From: Belnapia moabensis DSM 16746
GTDB lineage: Bacteria; Pseudomonadota; Alphaproteobacteria; Acetobacterales; Acetobacteraceae
Direction of reading: 5' to 3'
DNA: 45,678 nucleotides
NCBI RefSeq assembly: GCF_000745835.1
Contig: NZ_JQKB01000045.1
Coordinates: 1-45,678 of the forward strand
The translations under genes were made by a program, and so were the position numbers. Positions 39,466 to 45,678 of this stretch are shown piece after piece; within the stretch, counting starts at the first letter, position 1; each line of letters starts with the position of its first letter. The notes beneath the pieces were generated by a model. It saw only the letters and a program-made list of their open reading frames with translations. It ran no database searches and was not told the DNA's origin.

Positions 39466-41688
39466 ATGGATATCATGACCTGGAGCGGCGCCACCGACGC
39501 CGCGACCGATCCTGACGAAATCCGGGCTCGTGCTGACACGCTGCGCGACGATCGTGCCTGGACGGATGCGGCTGCCGCCTATGCCACCTTCCTACGCCTC
39601 CATCCTAAGGCCTGGTCTATTCGCGTCCAGTATGGTCATTGCCTGAAGGAGGCAGGGGACCCGCATGCGGCGCTGCTCGCCTATCGCGAGGCGGAGCGGC
39701 AATGTCCGGACGATTCGGATATCCACCTGCAGATCGGTCATGCGCTGAAGCTGCTCGGCCGGCAGGAGGAAGCGCTCGAGGAGTATGCCAGGGCGCTGAC
39801 GCTCGACCCGGCAAGCGAGGCGGCTCGGGGCGAACTTCTGGCGTTGAATGCGGAACCGATTGAGGCCCGCTCGCTGATGCCCGCCTCACCGCTGCCGATG
39901 GTGCCAGCCGAGCTGCGAACCAGTTCATGCTCCACGATTTTCGACGCATCCGACCTGCTCGACTATTTCCGCCAGAACCGGGCGCCGACCGGTATCCAGC
40001 GCGTGCAGACCAACGTCATCCGCGAGGCGCTGGCGGCGACAGATATGGGCGGCGTCGCTGTCGTTGCCTTCGATGCCGCCGGAGGGCGGTGGAAGCCGCT
40101 GGCGCCAGCGCTGTTCCTCCGGCTCGCTTCATTGTCGTGTGAGGGCAGCGCGGTCGATGACCCGGCTTGGCGCGCAGCCTTGCAAACGGTCGAGGAGGCC
40201 TTGCGCGAGGCGCCACCGCTCGAGATTCCGCCGAGGGCAAGCCTCATCAATCTCGGCACATCCTGGTGGATCCCGGATTACATGCAGGCGGTGCGCCGGG
40301 CTCAGGCGCGCTCCGGCCTGCGCTACATTCCATTCGTCCACGACTGCATACCCTTGCTGGTGCCGGAGCATTGTTCGAGCGGGCTGGTCGACGAATTCGC
40401 CCGCTGGTTCGCGTCCGTCTGCATGCATGCTGATGCAGTGCTGACCAATTCCGAATGCACCCGGGCGGATTTCCGGCGGGCGCAGCGGCGGCTGCTGCCA
40501 GGGCTCGAGATTCCCGCCTTCACCATCCCCCTCGACGCGGCAGAGCCTTTGACGGGCGGCGGTGCCTTGCCGCCCCTGCTGCGGTCCGGCCGACCCTATG
40601 TGCTCTTCGTCGGCACCATCGAATCGCGAAAGAACCATCTGCTCGCCTTCAATGCCTGGCTCAGCCTGGTGCGGCGGCACGGGGCGGAGGCGGTGCCGGA
40701 CCTGGTCTGCGTCGGGAAGCTCGGTTGGCTGGCTGAGGCAGCTCTGCAGCTCCACCGCAACTCGCCGGAGTTGCGAGCGAAGGTGCACATGTTGCACGGC
40801 GTGCCAGATACCGAGCTGAGCGCCCTGTATAGAGGCTGCCTCTTCACCCTTTATAACAGCTTCTACGAAGGCTGGGGCTTGCCGGTGACGGAAAGCTTGG
40901 CCGCCGGGAAAGTGCCGCTGGTGCCGGACCACTCCTCGCTGCGCGAGGCGGGGCGTGACTCGGCTGTCTATTTCACGCCGCAGAGCGAGCCCGACCTGGT
41001 AGCGAAGCTGGAGCGGCTGATCTTCGAACCGGGATTCCGGGCGGAGCGCGAGGCGGCACTGGCCGCCGCGCCGCCTCCTCGGCGCTGGGCGGACATTACG
41101 GCACAGATCCAGGCCTCGGTACGGGAAGCAGGCCGCAGCCGACTGCCAGCGCCGCGGGCGCGTCTTGCCTGCCGGCTGGGCGAAGTGCATGCGCTGCACC
41201 TGCACCTGCACCTGCAGCCAGGCCCGGGGCCGAGCCTGGCCATGGCAATCGCCGATCTGCTGCGCGATGGTGAGGACTGGCATCGGCTGGAGGATTGGGG
41301 CGTCTGGACCAGCCCTGGGCAGAGCGTGCTGCGCCTGCCGATGGAGCCGGAAGCCGAAGCCGGCCGGCTTCGCGTCTATCTCGAATTGGTGGCGCCGCCG
41401 GAGGCTGTTGCCTTCCGCATCCGCGTCGGAATGCAGGGTGGCACGTCGATGCCCTTCCGCGATGTAAGGGCCGCAGCGGGCGAGGTACTGTTCTGCATGC
41501 TCGAGCTCCAAGCGGTGGCAGGCGGCGAAATCGAAGTCGAGATCGAAGCCGACCGCGGCGTGATGCTGCCGGATGGTCGGCAGGTCGGCATCGGCCTGCG
41601 CAGCCTCATGGCGTGCCGGCGGGATGACCTGGCGGCGCGGCTCGATTATCTGGAGCGGGCAGCGCTGCCGCGGATGGTTGCCGCCTGA
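39466..41688 (+). CDS. TPR-GT4 fusion glycosyltransferase
   Basis: A 740-residue protein. The N-terminus (about 20-125) has about three TPR repeats (AYATFLRLHPKAWSIRVQYG, ALLAYREAERQCPDDSDIHL, ALEEYARALTLDPASE). The middle (about 150-530) is a GT4 enzyme: TGIQRVQTNVIREAL on the acceptor side, YVLFVGTIESRKNHLLAF and NSFYEGWGLPVTESLAAG with E-x7-E. The C-terminal 200 residues are beta-rich and unassigned. ATG 39466 has GGAG 7 nt upstream; an upstream TTG is weaker. It probably builds the polysaccharide exported by the kps-like genes; the TPRs may dock other enzymes. Confidence 0.88.
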   Translation: MDIMTWSGATDAATDPDEIRARADTLRDDRAWTDAAAAYATFLRLHPKAWSIRVQYGHCLKEAGDPHAALLAYREAERQCPDDSDIHLQIGHALKLLGRQEEALEEYARALTLDPASEAARGELLALNAEPIEARSLMPASPLPMVPAELRTSSCSTIFDASDLLDYFRQNRAPTGIQRVQTNVIREALAATDMGGVAVVAFDAAGGRWKPLAPALFLRLASLSCEGSAVDDPAWRAALQTVEEALREAPPLEIPPRASLINLGTSWWIPDYMQAVRRAQARSGLRYIPFVHDCIPLLVPEHCSSGLVDEFARWFASVCMHADAVLTNSECTRADFRRAQRRLLPGLEIPAFTIPLDAAEPLTGGGALPPLLRSGRPYVLFVGTIESRKNHLLAFNAWLSLVRRHGAEAVPDLVCVGKLGWLAEAALQLHRNSPELRAKVHMLHGVPDTELSALYRGCLFTLYNSFYEGWGLPVTESLAAGKVPLVPDHSSLREAGRDSAVYFTPQSEPDLVAKLERLIFEPGFRAEREAALAAAPPPRRWADITAQIQASVREAGRSRLPAPRARLACRLGEVHALHLHLHLQPGPGPSLAMAIADLLRDGEDWHRLEDWGVWTSPGQSVLRLPMEPEAEAGRLRVYLELVAPPEAVAFRIRVGMQGGTSMPFRDVRAAAGEVLFCMLELQAVAGGEIEVEIEADRGVMLPDGRQVGIGLRSLMACRRDDLAARLDYLERAALPRMVAA

Positions 41689-41712
41689 CGCTGGCCTCAA
41701 CGCCGAATATGA

Positions 41713-41749
41713 AAAACCCCTCCCGGACAGGCTGTCCGGGAGGGGTTTT
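41713..41749. terminator. Bidirectional intrinsic terminator
   Basis: CCCCTCCCGGACAG (41717-41730) pairs with CTGTCCGGGAGGGG (41732-41745), flanked by AAAA on the left and TTTT on the right. It lies between the convergent ends of the TPR-glycosyltransferase and the export gene, so it can stop both transcripts. Confidence 0.9.
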
Positions 41750-41766
41750 CCAGCGAGAGTTCCAGC

Positions 41767-43524
41767 TTAGAGGAAGATGCGGGTCGAGACGGCGATCTGG
41801 TACAGCAAGCCCAGCAGGTCGCTGCCGATCTGAAAGGCCTTGGGATCCAGGCGCGGCAGGACGATCAGCTCGTCGCCCGGGCGCGGGCCTTCCTGCGGGT
41901 CGAGCACCAGCTCGCCGCTGGCACGGCGGATCATAATCGAACCCTCGTTGCCGCGCGGGGTGAAGCCGCCGGCGGCGCGGACGTAATCCTTAAGGCGCAT
42001 CTCCTGTCGCCAGATCACCGCATGCGGCGCAGTGACCTCGCCCGCCACAAGTACGGTCTGCGAGCGCTCGGGGATGACGATCACATCTCCATTCTCAAGC
42101 CGGATCGGCGCGCAGCGGCCGTCGCGGTCGGTGACGACGACGCGCCCCTCCGGCTGGGTCCGCCGCGCGCGCTGGATATAGGAGGAGACGAGATTGGCCT
42201 CGCTCGCCCTGATCGCCGCGACGCCGGTGGTCGGCGAGACGGCGAGGAAGAGCTGGCGCTCCAGCCGGTCCAGCGCCTCGTCGATCGCGCGGCGTTGCTG
42301 CTGGGCGACCGAAGGGCGGAGGAGGAAGACGGAACGGGTATCGGCCAGCACCGGGTCCACCACGATATGGTCGAGCAGCTGGCAGAGCTGAGTGTCCCGG
42401 TCCGCCACAAGCACCGAGGGACCGATGCGGCTGCCCTCGACGCTGACGCGCACGGTACGCGCCGGACTGTCGGTGATGAAGGTGACGGTGTCCTGATCCG
42501 CGAGGACCTGGCCGGCGAGCTCGGTCAGGGTCGCATAGCGCGAGAAGGGCTGGCCGCTGCGGCTGCCGCGGACCACAGCATTGGTCGCGGAGGGGAGGGG
42601 GCGAGCATAGTCGATCAGCTCCCGCCCCGTCATGGCCCGGCCGGGCACCTCGAAGAGGTAGTTGTTGCGCACCGCCCCATCGGCGCCGACCACGGCGCGC
42701 TGGCGTGCGACGACGATGGTGTCACCCTCCTGCAGCCGGATTTGCGGCAGGGTGCCTTCCATCAGGAAGCGGTAGAGATCGACATTGGCGACGCTGCGGC
42801 CGCCACGCTGGATGGCGATCTCGCGGTAGGAGCCACGGCCGGGATCGACGCCACCGGCGCGGACCAGAAAGTCGATCACGCTGTCCGCCGCCGAGCCACC
42901 GAAGCGGCCGGGCGTGCGGACGAAGCCGCCGATGCGCTGCGTGGACAGCAGCACGGCATAGACCTGGACCTGGCTGGTGTAGACTTTTTGCACCTCGCTC
43001 TCGACCACGCGTTGGAGGTCGCCAGCGCGGGTACCGGCGACGCGGATCGGGCCGATATTCGGCAGGAAGAGGTTGCCGGAAGGATCGACGACGCCCATCG
43101 CCTCCGCTTCGACAGCGCCCCAGACGCGGAGGGAGACGCGGTCGCCGCGAACGATGACGTAGTTGGGGTTGGGCGCGTCGGAAACAGCGGTCGCCTCTCG
43201 GGTGAAAAGGCTGGCGCCGAAGACGGCGGTGACACCGGCGGCGCGCTGCCCATCGCCGAGCGGGCCAATGGCGACCGGGCCGCCCTCCGACTCAGTAACC
43301 TGGCCGGGACGGGAGACGACGCGCTCCGAGCCGAGCAGGTTTGGCAGGGTCTGTATCACGCCGCTGCTCGGCGCTGCCATGCCGGCGCGGTTCTGCGCGG
43401 CGAGGCTGGCATTAGACTGGTTCAGCAATTGCTGCTGCTGGCTTGACTGCCATGCCTGCAACGGCGTCTGCGCCGCGGCCGGCAGGCTTACGAGCAGGGC
43501 AGCGGCGAGAAGGGCAGGGCGCAT
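41767..43524 (-). CDS. Outer-membrane polysaccharide export protein (KpsD/Wza-like, SLBB)
   Basis: A 585-residue OPX protein with a signal peptide (MRPALLAAALLVSLPAAAQ). The polysaccharide-export domain reads NYVIVRGDRVSLRVWG and MGVVDPSGNLFLPNIGPIRVAG. SLBB-type repeats follow, e.g. FVRTPGRFGGSAADSVIDFLVRAGG and QTVLVAGEVTAPHAV. The large size fits the KpsD type used with ABC-dependent capsule export; it forms the outer-membrane channel. ATG 43524 is the likely start; 43539 would overlap the previous stop. It is third in kpsT-kpsE-kpsD order. Confidence 0.9.
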   Translation of the reverse strand: MRPALLAAALLVSLPAAAQTPLQAWQSSQQQQLLNQSNASLAAQNRAGMAAPSSGVIQTLPNLLGSERVVSRPGQVTESEGGPVAIGPLGDGQRAAGVTAVFGASLFTREATAVSDAPNPNYVIVRGDRVSLRVWGAVEAEAMGVVDPSGNLFLPNIGPIRVAGTRAGDLQRVVESEVQKVYTSQVQVYAVLLSTQRIGGFVRTPGRFGGSAADSVIDFLVRAGGVDPGRGSYREIAIQRGGRSVANVDLYRFLMEGTLPQIRLQEGDTIVVARQRAVVGADGAVRNNYLFEVPGRAMTGRELIDYARPLPSATNAVVRGSRSGQPFSRYATLTELAGQVLADQDTVTFITDSPARTVRVSVEGSRIGPSVLVADRDTQLCQLLDHIVVDPVLADTRSVFLLRPSVAQQQRRAIDEALDRLERQLFLAVSPTTGVAAIRASEANLVSSYIQRARRTQPEGRVVVTDRDGRCAPIRLENGDVIVIPERSQTVLVAGEVTAPHAVIWRQEMRLKDYVRAAGGFTPRGNEGSIMIRRASGELVLDPQEGPRPGDELIVLPRLDPKAFQIGSDLLGLLYQIAVSTRIFL

Positions 43525-43528
43525 CCGC

Positions 43529-44734
43529 TCAGGCCGCATGTTCGCGCATCCCGGCGACCAGCAGCCAAGCCAGCCCATAGGCGACGGAGAGGGAGAGGAA
43601 AATGTAGAGCACGGTGAGGGTCGCCTTCGGGTAACGGGCATATTCCGCGAGGTTCGGCTCAACGACGCGGAGCAGGAAGAGCTGCTGGCGCTGGGCATCG
43701 ACCCGCGCCTTCTCAAGCGAGGCAGTGGCGGAAGCGAGCTGGCCGCGGGCCAGCTCCCGCTCCAGGTTCAGCCGCTCATACTCACCGACCTGCTGGGAGA
43801 GGCCGGCCTCACCAACGCTCACACGCTCACGCTCGGCGCGAGCCTGGGCATCCAGCGCCTCGACGCGATTGCGGAGCGTGGTGAGGCGCGGATTATCGGC
43901 GCGGGCGAAGCGCTGGGCTTCGGCCAGCTCGGCACGGGCCTGGGCCAGGGCGGATTCGAGCTTGCCGATGGTCTCGGCGGCGACGGCGGCGGAACGTGTC
44001 GGGTCCACGGCGCGCTCGCGCTCGCGGAACTGGCTCATGCCCAGCTGGGCGGCAGTGAGGCGGCCCTCGGCGCGGGCCAGCTCCTCGCGGGCGACGCGCA
44101 GGCTGTCCTGCTGCAGGCGCTCGTTCAGCCGGTTGACCATGGCTTCCGAGAGGTCGAGCAAGGCGGTGGCTATCTCGCGCGAGTCCTCGGCGCGGAAGCT
44201 CCGAACGTGCAAGGCGGTGATGCCGCTGGTGGTGTCGTACTCGACCGTTACCATCCGCCGGAAGTAGTCGAGCAGCCGCTCGGCATTCGGCTCCTCCCAC
44301 CAAAGGCGCGCGACCGGGTCGGCCTCGGGCCGGCGGAAGATGTCGACCACCGGCAGCTTCCGGCGCAGCGAGGCGACGGCATCATGGGATTGCAGGTAGT
44401 CGCGGATGCCCATGGCATCCTCGGCCGAGGGGCGGAGGCCGCCGCCGGACATCATGTCGCCGAGTCCGCCCATGCTGGGGGCTCCGGCGGTGCGTCCGCG
44501 AATGAGGTATCGCGCCTCGCTGTTGTATTGTGGCGCGGCGATGCCAAGCAGATAGGCGCCGGCGAGCGCCGTCGGCAGGATGACTGTGAGGCCGTAGGCG
44601 TGGCGCCTCGCCCAGCGGCGCAACCGGGAGCCGAGGGACGGCCGCGCAACGGGGCCGGACCAGCCGGTGCCGTCGATCGGCGTGGCGGCGTCAGACAGTT
44701 TGGTAGACGGCGATCGCCTGGCCCAGATCGTCAT
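43529..44734 (-). CDS. kpsE: Capsule polysaccharide export inner-membrane protein (KpsE/CtrB-like)
   Basis: A 401-residue polysaccharide co-polymerase family (PCP-3) protein. It has one membrane segment near 47-66 (YGLTVILPTALAGAYLLG), a periplasmic domain beginning YNSEARYLIRG, a long Ala/Glu/Arg coiled coil (about 215-345) and a C-terminal membrane helix (LTVLYIFLSLSVAYGLAWLLV). KpsE links the ABC exporter to the outer-membrane OPX protein. Its 5' end overlaps the 3' end of the ATPase gene by 44 nt. Confidence 0.9.
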   Translation of the reverse strand: MTIWARRSPSTKLSDAATPIDGTGWSGPVARPSLGSRLRRWARRHAYGLTVILPTALAGAYLLGIAAPQYNSEARYLIRGRTAGAPSMGGLGDMMSGGGLRPSAEDAMGIRDYLQSHDAVASLRRKLPVVDIFRRPEADPVARLWWEEPNAERLLDYFRRMVTVEYDTTSGITALHVRSFRAEDSREIATALLDLSEAMVNRLNERLQQDSLRVAREELARAEGRLTAAQLGMSQFRERERAVDPTRSAAVAAETIGKLESALAQARAELAEAQRFARADNPRLTTLRNRVEALDAQARAERERVSVGEAGLSQQVGEYERLNLERELARGQLASATASLEKARVDAQRQQLFLLRVVEPNLAEYARYPKATLTVLYIFLSLSVAYGLAWLLVAGMREHAA

Positions 44735-45338
44735 ATCGAGTCAGCCTACCATCGTTGAGGACCGCGGCCGTGATGCAGAAGGCCCGCACCGTTTCCGCCT
44801 GGTGGGAGACGAGGAGCAGCGAGCTCCTCTCCTGGCGTTCGGCCAGCGCCTTGCGGCAGCGCTCGCCGAAGCGGGAATCGCCGACGGCGATCACCTCGTC
44901 CACCAGGTAGCATTCGAAATCGACGGCGAGCGACAGGGCGAAGCCGAGCCGCATGATCATGCCGGAGGAATAGGTCCTGACCGGCAGGCGGTAGTACTCG
45001 CCAAGCTCGGAGAAATCCTCGACGAATTCCAACGTCTCCTGGATCGGCTTGCCGTAGATGCGGGCGATGAAGCGGGCATTGTCGGCACCGGTGATGCTGT
45101 AATGCATCGCGCCGGCGAAGCCGAGCGGCCAGGAGACGCTCATCTGCCGCTCCACCTTGCCGCTGGTCGGGTATTCTACGCCGGCGATGAGGCGGAGCAG
45201 CGTGGTTTTGCCGGCGCCGTTGCGGCCGAGGATGCCGACCTTCTCGCCGGGTCGGAAGGTGGCGTCGATGCCGCGCAGCACGGGCCGCGGCCCGAGATGG
45301 GTCTTGTAGGCCTTATGGAGGTCGTGCAGGCGGATCAT
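44691..45338 (-). CDS. kpsT: Capsule polysaccharide ABC exporter ATPase (KpsT-like)
   Basis: A 215-residue ATPase of the KpsT/CtrD type. Walker A is GRNGAGKT (38-45), the signature TYSSGMIMRL stands for LSGGQ as in this subfamily, Walker B is CYLVDE, and the switch His is in LLVSHQ. It should power export through a KpsM permease, which is not visible in the window. Its ATG sits only 6 bp from an IS630-type element end, so the native ribosome site seems to be replaced by IS sequence. Confidence 0.93.
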   Translation of the reverse strand: MIRLHDLHKAYKTHLGPRPVLRGIDATFRPGEKVGILGRNGAGKTTLLRLIAGVEYPTSGKVERQMSVSWPLGFAGAMHYSITGADNARFIARIYGKPIQETLEFVEDFSELGEYYRLPVRTYSSGMIMRLGFALSLAVDFECYLVDEVIAVGDSRFGERCRKALAERQERSSLLLVSHQAETVRAFCITAAVLNDGRLTRYDDLGQAIAVYQTV

Positions 45339-45344
45339 CGGCTA

Positions 45345-45678
45345 GTGCACTGACTCAAACGGAAGGTGCAGGAAGCCTGGCCAGCGTGCCGAGGATGGTG
45401 TCGGCAGGCCTGGTCCAGGCGAATGGCTTGGCCTTCTTGTTGTGGTCGCGGATGTAATGGGTGATGGCGTCCTGCAGGTCGGGGACTGACTGAAAGACGC
45501 CGCGGCGGATGCGCCTGCGTGTGATGGCCGAGAAGAAGCCCTCGACGGCGTTGATCCAGGACGCCGATGTCGGCGTGAAGTGGAAGACCCAGCGCGGATG
45601 ATCAGCCAACCACTGCCGGACCTTTGGGTGCTTGTGGGTGGCGTAGTTGTCAAGGATGGCGTGGATCACCTTGCCGGC
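45345..45678 (-). mobile_element. IS630-type insertion sequence, right part outside the window
   Basis: The transposase tail is followed by about 10 bp and then a TA dinucleotide at 45343-45344, the usual IS630 target site. The end sequence GTGCACTGACTC starts at 45345. The other end lies beyond the window, so length and copy cannot be judged. The left limit is inferred from the TA rule. Confidence 0.65.
45355..45678 (-). CDS. IS630-family transposase, C-terminal part (truncated by the window)
   Basis: The last 107 residues of a DDE transposase. The second Asp is in ILDNYATHKHP and the Glu in INAVEGFFSAI, the IS630 signature spacing, followed by RRRIRRGVFQSV and a tail to TGA at 45355. The frame is open to the window edge. 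It points towards kpsT and ends 16 nt before its ATG, so read-through from the element could drive or disturb capsule gene expression. Confidence 0.92.
   Translation of the reverse strand, partial: AGKVIHAILDNYATHKHPKVRQWLADHPRWVFHFTPTSASWINAVEGFFSAITRRRIRRGVFQSVPDLQDAITHYIRDHNKKAKPFAWTRPADTILGTLARLPAPSV

Noticed and set aside
1-45678. tRNA, rRNA, CRISPR arrays and prophage
   Set aside because: I saw no cloverleaf-like, rRNA-like or regularly spaced repeat sequence, and the holin-like gene is not accompanied by phage genes.

Overview
The window is very G+C-rich, gene-dense DNA with strong G/C preference at third codon positions. The gene content points to an alphaproteobacterium, most likely Acetobacteraceae (Roseomonas-like). 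Pointers are several orphan Bug-type solute receptors, the DUF2849-sulfite reductase-DUF934 operon, and frequent GTG/TTG starts with 1- or 4-nt stop/start overlaps. This placement is inferred from gene content; no rRNA or other marker gene is present.

Layout. 1-3735: the tail of one gene, a double acyl-CoA dehydrogenase, an enoyl-CoA hydratase and a short-chain dehydrogenase. 3746-4225: an XRE-type regulator broken by one in-frame stop, with a repeated palindromic operator candidate just upstream. 4404-7152: a class II aldolase, a D-2-hydroxyacid dehydrogenase and a Bug receptor. 7165-10280 (minus): an MFS carrier and a DUF4139 protein. 10451-13863: a sulfite reductase operon that runs into a Bug receptor. 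13918-15042: a serine hydrolase whose ribosome site lies inside a hairpin. 15039-16964 (minus): small stress/envelope genes. 17088-18956: an ABC ATPase with all its catalytic motifs eroded, then an exported superoxide dismutase. 19077-21040: two SDR genes. 21084-23751 (minus): corA, a putative zinc peptidase and a formamidase-like gene. 23868-25920: a Bug receptor, a deaminase and DUF3237. 25925-28861 (minus): otnK-otnC-Bug, for four-carbon sugar-acid use.

28928-33028 (minus) is the most interesting block. Five tightly coupled genes encode a RibD-type reductase, a BchC-like dehydrogenase, a 6-pyruvoyl-tetrahydropterin-synthase-fold protein without its catalytic Cys and His, a GT4 glycosyltransferase and a methyltransferase. 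The set looks like a pathway for a glycosylated, methylated pterin-like compound; the product is an inference. Next to it lies a decayed Bug gene (33103-33760).

33763-37518 holds a GFA-type zinc protein, mobA with a coupled 41-residue membrane peptide, fdhD, a BON/LysM protein, a CYTH protein and a single-domain response regulator. 37675-45678 is a surface-polysaccharide region: two GT4 glycosyltransferases, a bidirectional terminator, then kpsD-, kpsE- and kpsT-like export genes. An IS630-type element abuts the kpsT start codon and runs off the right end.
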